A stretch of 64,000 nt of DNA from Bosea sp. (in: a-proteobacteria). Lineage in GTDB: Bacteria; Pseudomonadota; Alphaproteobacteria; Rhizobiales; Beijerinckiaceae. The notes beneath the pieces were generated by a model. It had not been told where the DNA came from and made no database searches. It saw only the letters and a program-made list of their open reading frames with translations. Location: positions 328,501 to 392,500 of the forward strand of contig JAAVVV010000001.1 of the NCBI GenBank assembly GCA_023910605.1, given 5' to 3'. Positions 18,163-25,565 of the stretch are shown here, in pieces. The number at the start of each line of letters is the position of its first letter. Positions within the stretch are counted from its first letter, which is position 1. Both the position numbers and the translations under genes were made by a program.

Positions 18163-19872
18163 TTAGTATGAGGTCATCTTTGCTGCCGTGATCGCCATGG
18201 CGTTTTCCTCCTTCTGATAGGCCTTGGTTGTTTGTTCCACGGTCGTCAGCACATGCCCCGCCGCAAACGACAGACTGAGCCGATTGGTCATGTTGAGCGC
18301 AATCGCATTGCCCGGCTCCTGTTTTGCTGTTGCCGACCAGGCCCCGAGACTGGCATTCACCACTTGCCATTGCCGCTCGGTGACGGGGATGCGCACCGGG
18401 TTGCTTCGCGCCGTCTCGATGCGGCGGCGAGCATTGGCGATCATGGCAGCATTGGCGGGGCGTTCCGAATAAGCGATGTCGCGGTCTTCACGACCAGCAC
18501 GCGGCCGGTCGGCGGCATCTACGATCGCCTTGTCCTTCGCGCCATAAGACTGTGACGATGCCCGCTCCATGGCGCCGGTCGCCGTAATCTTGAGCCCATT
18601 CGTCTGCGCTGCCTCAGCAAATCCCGTGCGCCATCCCACAAATGTCTGCCGGTTCGGATGGATCTTCACGCCGTTCTCATCACGCATCGCGACAATGGCA
18701 TGGGCGTGGATATGCCCGTCGGTCTCGCGATCCGTGTGCAGCGCGAACATGAATTTATGATCGGCGAACTGCGCGTGCAGGAATTCCCGCGCGGCATTCC
18801 GGAAGCGCTCGTGATCAACCCCGGCTTTGGACGAGATGATCAGATGCATCGTGTCGCGCGGGGTTTGCGAGCGCAGCTGCTCCTTCCAGGCCTGCGCCGT
18901 GGCTCGCACGTCTGCCGCGTTGCTGACCGTCCCGCCATCCGAGCGCTGCGCTGGCCCACGATCGGCAAGCTGGTTCAGCCGGTGCGTCAACCCGTCGACA
19001 CCATGCGCGGCCGTGCCCGGCTCGACCGACAACCGATAGGCGGCAATGCCGATCGCCTCGACCCTGGCATGGATCGCCGCCTGGCTCCTGGCGTCGAGCA
19101 CGCGCAACTGGAACCCGTCTTCCTCGCTGCCGACACGTTGTTCGGTGATCCGGAACCGTTCCGCCTTGCCCTCTTCGTTGCGACCGGCCAGCACCGTCAC
19201 CACACGCGCCTCGATCGATCCATCGCGCACGGCATCGATGCGCATGGCATGGACATGGCCCCTGAACACCACAGCCACCGTGTCTTCCAGCTTCGCCCTA
19301 TCTTCGGGAGTGTCCTTCAATCCGGCTACCGCCACTCTCACACTCGCCGCATCCTGGCTCTTGGCCCGTTTCTCAAAGTCTTGCGCCCAGCGCTTCATCT
19401 CGACCGCGACAGCCTCGCGATCGGTCAGCATCATCCCTTCATGGGTTTCCAGCGGCGCATCCTCGCGCAGCACATAATCGGCAGTGGCGGCGGCGCGCGC
19501 TCCGCCGCTGGCGAACGAAATCAGCTTCACCACCGCCGGCGAATATCCCTGGGCCATCAGCCTCTGCGAAGCGCCGTTACCGCCAGAGCCGCTGCCGTCA
19601 CTCGACCGGCGTGACCCTCCCCCATCGACAACGACAGACCGCGGCGCGCCCTTGCCTGTCTTGGCGCTCTGCAACTCGTCGCCTCGCCACAACGCCATCC
19701 CGATGCCGGCAGAGGGAGCCCCGCGCCCACTACGTCCTGCGCCGCCGCTAGCCCCCTGCCCCAAGAGACTGGCGCCGGTGCCGCCCGACATCCGCGCCTG
19801 CCGGCCACGCTCTTCATCGGCAGCCGCCGCAGACAGCGCCTCGATCCAGCCGGTGATCTCATCACTGGTCAT
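18163..19872 (-). CDS. MOBP-like relaxase / mobilization nuclease (3' end altered by IS630)
   Basis: A 569-codon frame of a plasmid or ICE relaxase. An N-terminal VKLISFASGGARAAATADYV resembles motif I of MOBP relaxases (catalytic Tyr region). ALHTDRETDGHIHAHAIVA is the metal-binding histidine motif. A 75-residue Gly/Ser-rich low-complexity linker precedes motif I. The frame ends in bases of the IS630 right end (the last codon and stop are IS sequence), so the native C-terminus is lost. It starts with ATG overlapping the stop of the mobC-like gene (TGA/ATG). Confidence 0.75.
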   Translation of the reverse strand: MTSDEITGWIEALSAAAADEERGRQARMSGGTGASLLGQGASGGAGRSGRGAPSAGIGMALWRGDELQSAKTGKGAPRSVVVDGGGSRRSSDGSGSGGNGASQRLMAQGYSPAVVKLISFASGGARAAATADYVLREDAPLETHEGMMLTDREAVAVEMKRWAQDFEKRAKSQDAASVRVAVAGLKDTPEDRAKLEDTVAVVFRGHVHAMRIDAVRDGSIEARVVTVLAGRNEEGKAERFRITEQRVGSEEDGFQLRVLDARSQAAIHARVEAIGIAAYRLSVEPGTAAHGVDGLTHRLNQLADRGPAQRSDGGTVSNAADVRATAQAWKEQLRSQTPRDTMHLIISSKAGVDHERFRNAAREFLHAQFADHKFMFALHTDRETDGHIHAHAIVAMRDENGVKIHPNRQTFVGWRTGFAEAAQTNGLKITATGAMERASSQSYGAKDKAIVDAADRPRAGREDRDIAYSERPANAAMIANARRRIETARSNPVRIPVTERQWQVVNASLGAWSATAKQEPGNAIALNMTNRLSLSFAAGHVLTTVEQTTKAYQKEENAMAITAAKMTSY

Positions 19873-20260
19873 GAGGATCGCTCCACCGATCCCAGTTGCG
19901 CCGCGCGCCTGAGGCCACTGCCATAGGCCAGCGTCATGGCGGTGAGCTCGCCATCGATGGCGCTGATCCGTCGATGCAGGATTTCAAAGATAGGCCGCGT
20001 ATCCTCAAGCCGAACCGCACGCCCTTCGTTGATGGCCTTGACCACCTGGGCGAGGTTCCTGCCGACCGCACGGATTTGTCCGCTGAGCTCTGCGACCGTC
20101 TCTGCATTATCCCGCGACAGCGCCGGACCAACATCCAACGCCGCCCTGATCAGCCGCCGCGTCACCTCAGCTTGATGACAGACCAAGCCGAGCCGATGCT
20201 TCCACCAGCAGCCGGTGAATCCGCTTCATCCAGATCGAGGCGATGCCGCTTGGCGCCCAT
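19869..20260 (-). pseudogene. MobC-like relaxosome protein with two frameshifts
   Basis: Three successive frames give one MobC-like product. MGAKRHRLDLDEA runs from ATG 20260, after GGAGG. IHRLLVEASARLGLSS follows in the next frame. EVTRRLIRAALDVGPALS then runs through to the stop at 19869 in the third. Each switch fits one extra base: a G in the GCGG near 20220 and an A in TCATCAAGC near 20175. In the third frame only a TTG at 20186 could start translation, giving 105 residues. Such proteins assist nicking at oriT and are usually encoded just before the relaxase, as here. Sequencing error is the alternative. Confidence 0.55.
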
Positions 20261-20927
20261 GACAACCTCCACCACCGAAGTTTGTCCCACAAACTGCTAT
20301 CTTGTCAATATAGAAAAGCAATAGCCCCATGCTGAAATCAATCTACATTTTTCGAACGGCGCAAATCGACAATCAACCCGGTCCATAGACATTCAATCGT
20401 ACGGCGTACATGATCAGATATATGTATAATTGGACTTTTATACTGTCATACCGTTATGCGGTCGTCATGTATCACCATTTAACCGGAAAACCGTATTGCT
20501 GGAATACGGCCATACGGGACATGACAATCGGCACATGGGATAACGGTCGTTGCGTTTTCCGGTCAAACCGTATCCCCGGTTTCCCAGAAAACAGGACCAC
20601 CGGAGGCCAGTGATCGAGGATCGCAGGTGTTTTGCGGTTTCACCGGCCGACAGGTTCACCGCAATACGGGACCGCTGTCACACTGGACGACCGGAGAACA
20701 GGACGCCGGTCATCCAGTGTCCCGGGCTTGCCCGCAAACCGTCATGTGGTTTTCCAGCAAAACAGCAATCCGCCAAAACGTTCATTATGATAAACCAATA
20801 GACCATTTTGCTGTATTCCTGTAATCAGGAATCATCGTTTAACAGGCATGCGGTCAGACCGTCTCCCCGTTCTGGTTCATGGTCGATTGGAGGTCGCATC
20901 GGTGCCGCGCACGCTTGCCCTCATCAC
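20261..20927. other. Non-coding A+T-richer region, candidate oriT/oriV
   Basis: No convincing gene in about 670 bp between the mobC-like gene and an IS66 fragment. Base composition is clearly lower in G+C than the neighbours. Variants of CCGGN3-4ACCGTAT and ACCGG recur, for example near 20479, 20561, 20571 and 20733, and GTACGGCGTAC lies near 20399. A mobilization gene pair reads away from it, which is the usual place of an oriT. A nick site was not identified. Confidence 0.35.
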
Positions 20928-20932
20928 CGACA

Positions 20933-21277
20933 TCATCCCGTCAGCAAGGGTCGCCGCACCTTTGTCGGACGGATCTTCTTCCAGTCCATCCCGGCCAGAA
21001 GAGCCATCAGCTGCGAATGGTCCAGGCGAATGCGAGCCGCCGATAGGGCAGGCCAGCAAAAGCCTTGCTCCTCAAGCGTCTTCGAATAGAGACAAACGCC
21101 GCTGCCATCCCACCACACGATCCGAACACGGTCCGCACGTTTCGACCGAAACACGTAAAGCGCGCCGTTGAACGGGTCGAGGCCGCCATCCCGGACAAGC
21201 ACCATCAGGGATGCGGCACCTTTACGAAAGTCGACGGGCTGGCACGACACGTAAACGACGACACCCAGGCCAATCAT
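20933..21277 (-). CDS. tnpB: IS66 TnpB (Orf2)
   Basis: IS66 Orf2 protein of 114 residues with the family core SCQPVDFRKGAASLMVLV, ALYVFRSKRADRVRIVWWD and GVCLYSKTLEEQGFCWP. Identical in sequence to TnpB at 60452-60796. It overlaps the tnpA stop (ATGA). Its element lacks tnpC, so it cannot transpose unaided. Confidence 0.85.
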   Translation of the reverse strand: MIGLGVVVYVSCQPVDFRKGAASLMVLVRDGGLDPFNGALYVFRSKRADRVRIVWWDGSGVCLYSKTLEEQGFCWPALSAARIRLDHSQLMALLAGMDWKKIRPTKVRRPLLTG

Positions 21278-21657
21278 GCTTTGCGCACCGCCCTCAGTAT
21301 CACGGTCAGATGATCCGCATCGATGTCGCCGCCAACACGGACAACCGTATCCCGAATGACAATCTCCACAGCCCAGTTGCCAGCCGCCTCGACGCGCGCA
21401 AACTTCACCTCATCGTGCGCAACGGGCATGGCTTTGACCGCCCCGGATGCCCGGGCCTGTCGCCGCCATCCATAAAGCTGCGAAGGGTCAACCCCGGCAG
21501 AACGCGCAATCGCCGAAACATTCGCACCAGGCAACAGCGTCTGGGAAATCAGTCGTGCCTTCTCGTCGACCGACCAATCACGTAGCCTGCGCCTCGTCCG
21601 CACCGGCGCTGCCGTCAAAACCTCAAAAACTCGATCTTGATTCATACTCTCGCTCAT
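21274..21657 (-). CDS. tnpA: IS66 TnpA (Orf1)
   Basis: Helix-turn-helix accessory protein of IS66: WSVDEKARLISQTLLPGANV followed by SAIARSAGVDPSQLYGWRRQ. It matches the copy at 60072-60455. The ATG at 21657 (MSESMNQD) is preferred to the upstream GTG. Present only as part of the truncated element. Confidence 0.85.
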   Translation of the reverse strand: MSESMNQDRVFEVLTAAPVRTRRRLRDWSVDEKARLISQTLLPGANVSAIARSAGVDPSQLYGWRRQARASGAVKAMPVAHDEVKFARVEAAGNWAVEIVIRDTVVRVGGDIDADHLTVILRAVRKA

Positions 21658-21786
21658 AGGATTCCCCACATGATTCACCGGGAAAATGAGCGATCAGAAC
21701 ACCAAAAGATACGTGGGGTTGCCTACACGCTTACCTTTGAGGCTTCGCGACCTCCCTCAAGAGTAAGAGTGCAAGCCGGGTGTGCC

Positions 21787-21843
21787 GTGACGGGTTGAGT
21801 GTCGAGAGAGAGGCTCTCGGCCAGCACGTCATGGAGATGAGTC
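21787..21843 (+). promoter_or_regulatory. Conserved leader upstream of the DUF932 gene (copy 1)
   Basis: GTGACGGGTTGAGTG, TCGAGAGAGAGGCTCTCGGCC (read as two pieces) and a terminal CATGGAGA before the ATG. It is nearly the same as the leader at 23109-23166 before the ParB-like gene. GAGAG-AGG-CTCTC can form a small hairpin, and in copy 2 the arm is CTTTC, which still pairs through G-U. This suggests a shared RNA or operator element. Confidence 0.5.
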
Positions 21844-23040
21844 ATGACCGAAGTGGAGATCCTGGGTACCTCGCCTGCGCGCAGCGGCGGCTACAAGGTG
21901 GATGTGTCGAAGGGGGAGCGCGTTGGGCGCGTCTCCTCCGAATGGTTCTCACGGCCCGACGACGAGCGCTTCTTGTCGCTCGACGAACTGATGGCGTCTG
22001 TGCGCGGCCGGGCCGAACGCAGCACGACGCGCACCGTGGATAGCGCAGTTGTGCGAGTCGAGGCGAGCCGGGAGGATCCCGAGCGTCTCGCGTTGATACT
22101 GCCGGGGGCAGACGCGCCGGTAGCGCCCACCCACTGGAGCTTCGGCCAGCTCGCCAGCCTCGTCGGCGCGCCGGCCTCGTATCTGCGCCAGCTTCCGGCG
22201 GCGCTCGCCGGCATCAATCTGCAGTACGGTCTCTCGTCGCACCGTGCCGAGCAGATCAAGACGCTGGAGGCACGAAACGGGCGGACCGAGCTGCGCGCCG
22301 TTACCGGCCCGGACTACGGCCGCATTTACGACCATGAACTCGTCTCGGCTGTGCAGCGCATAGCCGGCAACGGCACGGGCGACACGCGCTGGAAGGTGCC
22401 GGGCGTGCTCGACTGGCGCACAGGCGTCTACAACCCGCATGTGGATGTGAGCCGAGACACCACCACCCTCTACGCCTCCGACCGCGACGTCTTCCTCTTC
22501 CTGGTCGACGACCTCAACCCGATCGAGGCTGGCTGGCTGCCCGATGGCTCGCCGGACCTCTATTTCCGGGGCTTCTACTGCTGGAACTCGGAGGTCGGCG
22601 CCAAGACGCTCGGCATCGCCAGCTTCTATCTCCGAGCGGTGTGCCAGAACCGCAATCTCTGGGGCGTCGAGGACTTCGAGGAGATCACCATCCGGCACTC
22701 GAAATATGCTGCGGGGCGCTTCGCCCATGAGGTGGCGCCAGCGCTTGTGCGCTTCGCCGACTCTTCGCCGATGCCTTTCGTCAACGGCATCCGGCAAGCG
22801 CGCGAGCGGATCGTCGCGCGCACGTATGAAGACCGCACCGAGTTCCTCAGGAAGCGCGGCTTCAGCAGGGGCGAGACCGCGAAGATCATCGAGACCGTTC
22901 TCACCGAGGAAGGCCATCCGCCGGCTTCGGTATTCGACTTCGTTCAAGGCATCACGGCAGTGGCACGCACCAGGCCCCATCAAGACGCCAGGCTCGAGCT
23001 CGAAGGCCGGGCGAAGAAGCTTCTGGATCGTGCAGCGTAA
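21844..23040 (+). CDS. DUF932-domain protein
   Basis: A 398-residue protein of the DUF932 family, found mainly on plasmids, phages and integrative elements; its biochemical role is not established. It shows the family core: a SLDELMASVRGRAERS N-terminal segment, LRAVTGPDYGRIYDHELVSA near residue 155, RDVFLFLVDDLNPIEAG, FYCWNSEVGAKTLGIASFYL and NLWGVEDFEEITIRHS. The start ATG follows CATGGAGA within the repeated leader. The ParB-like gene follows 126 bp downstream in the same direction with the same leader, which suggests common control. Confidence 0.85.
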   Translation: MTEVEILGTSPARSGGYKVDVSKGERVGRVSSEWFSRPDDERFLSLDELMASVRGRAERSTTRTVDSAVVRVEASREDPERLALILPGADAPVAPTHWSFGQLASLVGAPASYLRQLPAALAGINLQYGLSSHRAEQIKTLEARNGRTELRAVTGPDYGRIYDHELVSAVQRIAGNGTGDTRWKVPGVLDWRTGVYNPHVDVSRDTTTLYASDRDVFLFLVDDLNPIEAGWLPDGSPDLYFRGFYCWNSEVGAKTLGIASFYLRAVCQNRNLWGVEDFEEITIRHSKYAAGRFAHEVAPALVRFADSSPMPFVNGIRQARERIVARTYEDRTEFLRKRGFSRGETAKIIETVLTEEGHPPASVFDFVQGITAVARTRPHQDARLELEGRAKKLLDRAA

Positions 23041-23064
23041 GAGTTGCCCCTGACAAGTCTGCTC

Positions 23065-23104
23065 CCCGCGGTCCGTCCCTTCCGAGGAAGAGGCGGGCCG
23101 CGGG
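23065..23104 (+). other. Long hairpin between the DUF932 and parB-like genes
   Basis: CCCGCGGTCCG (23065-23075) pairs with CGGGCCGCGGG (23094-23104), and a nested CTTCC-GA-GGAAG lies inside. There is no T run after it, so it is more likely an RNA structure, attenuator or processing site than a simple terminator. It lies just before leader copy 2. Confidence 0.45.
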
Positions 23105-23108
23105 CTTC

Positions 23109-23166
23109 GTGACGGGTTGAATGGTCGAGAGAGAGGCTTTCGGCCGACCCGCCATGGAGAACGGCC
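23109..23166 (+). promoter_or_regulatory. Conserved leader upstream of the ParB-like gene (copy 2)
   Basis: GTGACGGGTTGAATGG, TCGAGAGAGAGGCTTTCGGCC (two pieces) and CATGGAGA before the ATG. About 33 of the first 36 bases agree with copy 1 at 21787. The hairpin GAGAG-AGG-CTTTC is kept. Confidence 0.5.
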
Positions 23167-25296
23167 ATGTCGACCAAGACCAAGTCCCCCAAGGGTTCGA
23201 GCCCGAAGATCGCTCTCAGCGCCTCGCGAGACATTCCCTTCGACCGGCTGGTGTTAAGCCAGTCCAACGTCCGGCGCATCAAGGCGGGCGTCGCCATCGA
23301 GGAGCTCGCCGAGGACATCGCCCGGCGCACGTTGTTGCAAAGCCTGACCGTGCGCCCCGTGCTCGACGAGAACGGCGCGGAGACGGGCATGTTCGAGGTG
23401 CCCTCGGGCGGTCGGCGCTACCGGGCGCTGGAGCTGCTGGTGAAGAGCAAGCGCCTTGCCCGCACCGCGCCCATCCCCTGCGTTATCCGCACCGAGGGGA
23501 TCGCGGAGGAGGACTCGCTCGCCGAGAACATCCAGCGTGCGCCGCTTCACCCGCTCGACCAGTTCCGCGCCTTCCAGACCCTGCGCGAGAAGGGGCAGAG
23601 CGAGGAGGAGATCGCGGCGGCCTTCTTCATCTCGGTGGCGGTGGTGAAGCAGCGCCTCCGGCTCGCCGCTGTCAGCCCGCGCCTCCTCGACGTCTATGCT
23701 GAGGACGGCGTCACGCTGGAGCAGTTGATGGCCTTCACGGTCAGCCCCGACCATCAACGCCAGGAGCAGGTCTGGGAGGCCGTGCAGCGCTCCTACTCAA
23801 AAGAGCCCTACACGATCCGGCGTATGCTCACGGAAGGGGCGGTGCGCGCCTCCGACAAGCGGGCGCAGTTTGTCGGTGCCGAGGCCTATGAAGAGGCGGG
23901 CGGGATCATCCTGCGTGATCTGTTCCAGTCGGACGAGGGCGGCTGGTGGCAGGACGTCCGCTTGCTCGACCGGCTCGTAGTAGACAGGCTCGAGCGAGAA
24001 GCCGATGTCATCCGCACTGAGGGCTGGCGCTGGGTCGAGGCGCTTCCCGAATTCCCCTACGGCCACAGCTACGGCCTGCGCCACCTCCAGGGCGAGGCCG
24101 AGCCGTTCACCGAAGCGGAGCTGGCCACCCGCGAGGCGCTACAGACCGAGTACGACGCGCTCGAAGCGAGTTGCGAGGGCCTCGACGAGATTCCGGATCA
24201 AACCGACCAGCGCCTCGCCGAGATCGAGACGGCCTTGGCCGCCTTCGACCATCGGCCGCTTGTCTATGGCACGGAAGAGATCACCCGCGCCGGCGTATTT
24301 GTCTCGATCGACGGCTCGGGCAGCTTGCGCGTCGAGCGCGGCTTCGTGCGGCCGGAAGACGAGCCGCCGGTGGAGGCACCCGAACCGGAGACAGGAGAGA
24401 CTGTCGCCGAGGCTGATGATGTTCGCAATGTTACCGTCGCCGCCCGCATGGACGGTCCTGCCGAAATCGTCGCAGCGGAGCCCGAGGAGGACGAAGGCGT
24501 CCGACCGCTCTCGGATCGGCTGGTGATGGAGCTCACCGCGCATCGCACCGTTGCGTTACGCGAGGCGCTGGCGAATGACTCGGACATCGCCTTCGTCGCG
24601 GCGCTGCACGCGCTGACACTTCGGCTTTTCTACCGCTACAACCTCGACAGCTGCGTCGAGATCGAACCGAAGAGCGCGGCCTTCACCGCGCAGGCGGCAG
24701 GCCTCGGTGACACCGCTTCGGCGCAGGCGATCGAAGCGCGGCACGCAAGGTGGGCGGAAGCGCTGCCGAAGGAACCGGGCGAGCTCTGGGATGTCTTGAC
24801 CGGCTTCGACGGCGACAGCCGCCAAGTCCTCTTCGCCCATTGCGTCGCGCTCACGCTCAACGCGGTTGCCGAGCCCTACAATCGGCGACCCAAGGCGCTG
24901 GCGCACGCCGACCGTCTGGCCGAAGCGCTCGACCTCGACATGGCGGCCGCCGGCTGGAAGCCCACGATCGAGGGCTATCTCGGGCGCGTCACCAAGGGCC
25001 GCATTCTTGAAGCCGTGCGGGAAGCCAAGGGCGCGCGTGCGGCCGACCGCATCGCGCATATGAAGAAAGCCGAAATGTCGGAGGCGGCCGAAGCGCTGCT
25101 CGCCGATACCGGCTGGGTGCCCGAGCCGCTGCGCACGCCCGGGCAGACCTTCGGCGTTGAGACGCAGACTGACGGCGAAGGCGAAGGCGAAGTGCAACCA
25201 GCGGGGATCGGCGGGGAACCGGCTATCGACGCTGAGGCCGACGACGACGAGACTGAGCCTGCGCCTCCTCCCCAGGTTGCCATCGCCGCAGAATAA
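23167..25296 (+). CDS. ParB/RepB-family nuclease-like protein (large, accessory)
   Basis: A 709-residue protein with an N-terminal ParB domain. DIPFDRLVLSQSNVRR precedes LLQSLTVRPVL and the CTP-loop-like PSGGRRYRALELL. EEDSLAENIQRAPLHPLDQF is the ParB box, and a KorB/Noc-like helix-turn-helix follows (SEEEIAAAFFISVAVVKQRL). The remaining 500 residues are acidic and not recognised, with a Pro/Glu-rich linker near 400-450. Length far exceeds segregational ParB (about 300), and no parA is adjacent. It belongs to the accessory ParB-like proteins that accompany DUF932 on plasmids and ICEs; its role is unknown. Confidence 0.85.
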   Translation: MSTKTKSPKGSSPKIALSASRDIPFDRLVLSQSNVRRIKAGVAIEELAEDIARRTLLQSLTVRPVLDENGAETGMFEVPSGGRRYRALELLVKSKRLARTAPIPCVIRTEGIAEEDSLAENIQRAPLHPLDQFRAFQTLREKGQSEEEIAAAFFISVAVVKQRLRLAAVSPRLLDVYAEDGVTLEQLMAFTVSPDHQRQEQVWEAVQRSYSKEPYTIRRMLTEGAVRASDKRAQFVGAEAYEEAGGIILRDLFQSDEGGWWQDVRLLDRLVVDRLEREADVIRTEGWRWVEALPEFPYGHSYGLRHLQGEAEPFTEAELATREALQTEYDALEASCEGLDEIPDQTDQRLAEIETALAAFDHRPLVYGTEEITRAGVFVSIDGSGSLRVERGFVRPEDEPPVEAPEPETGETVAEADDVRNVTVAARMDGPAEIVAAEPEEDEGVRPLSDRLVMELTAHRTVALREALANDSDIAFVAALHALTLRLFYRYNLDSCVEIEPKSAAFTAQAAGLGDTASAQAIEARHARWAEALPKEPGELWDVLTGFDGDSRQVLFAHCVALTLNAVAEPYNRRPKALAHADRLAEALDLDMAAAGWKPTIEGYLGRVTKGRILEAVREAKGARAADRIAHMKKAEMSEAAEALLADTGWVPEPLRTPGQTFGVETQTDGEGEGEVQPAGIGGEPAIDAEADDDETEPAPPPQVAIAAE

Positions 25297-25317
25297 CAAG
25301 CCCCTACGCAGTCTCGC

Positions 25318-25347
25318 GGGTCCGCCTCACGGCGGGCCCTTTTTTTT
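25318..25347 (+). terminator. Rho-independent terminator after the ParB-like gene
   Basis: GGGTCCGCC (25318-25326), loop TCAC, GGCGGGCCC (25331-25339), then eight T. The nine-base-pair stem has one T-G wobble. It ends the DUF932/ParB-like transcripts and separates them from the TOPRIM gene at 25359. Confidence 0.85.
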
Positions 25348-25358
25348 GGAGGTCGGCC

Positions 25359-25565
25359 ATGGACCATAATCGGTCATCGTCTGCCGGGGAACTCACCCGT
25401 GCGCTTGCGCGGAATGCCGAGGTTGTCTGTCGACGTTACCTGTCAAACGGCCGCCGGCAGGGCCGATATTGGCTCGTCGGTGACGCCCAGAATATGCCGG
25501 GGCGAAGCCTGTTTGTGCGTCTCACCGGGCCTGACAGCGGCAAAGGCGCAGCCGGCAAGTGGACA
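25359..25565 (+). pseudogene. TOPRIM-type (DUF7146-like) gene, 5' part, interrupted by the RIT element
   Basis: Sixty-nine codons starting after GGAGG encode ELTRALARNAEVVCRRYLSN, then GRRQGRYWLVGDAQNMPGRS, then LFVRLTGPDSGKGAAGKWTD. They align collinearly with residues 5-67 of the TOPRIM protein in the RIT arms, but are not identical. The native frame stops being homologous exactly where the element begins and resumes at 31220. The open frame reads on into the element to a stop at 25676, which is fortuitous. Confidence 0.8.

Larger units (their letters stand above)
17010..18166 (+). mobile_element. IS630-family insertion sequence, apparently complete
   Basis: About 1157 bp between TA dinucleotides at 17008-17009 and 18167-18168, the target duplication typical of IS630/mariner elements. 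The ends form an imperfect inverted repeat: CCAAAGGCCCTTTGACCTGA at the left against CTAACGGCCCTTACAACTGA (reverse complement) at the right. It contains two overlapping frames joined by a putative -1 frameshift. It is inserted between the relaxase frame and the downstream coiled-coil frame. Confidence 0.85.
20928..21735 (-). mobile_element. IS66-family fragment (left end, tnpA and tnpB)
   Basis: About 808 bp, near-identical over all stretches compared to the left part of the complete IS66 copy at 59995-62572. It starts with the terminus GTAAGCGTGTAGGC (reverse strand, ending at 21735) and breaks off just after tnpB, at GATGATGTCG. tnpC and the right terminus are absent. No target duplication is visible. 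Confidence 0.85.
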
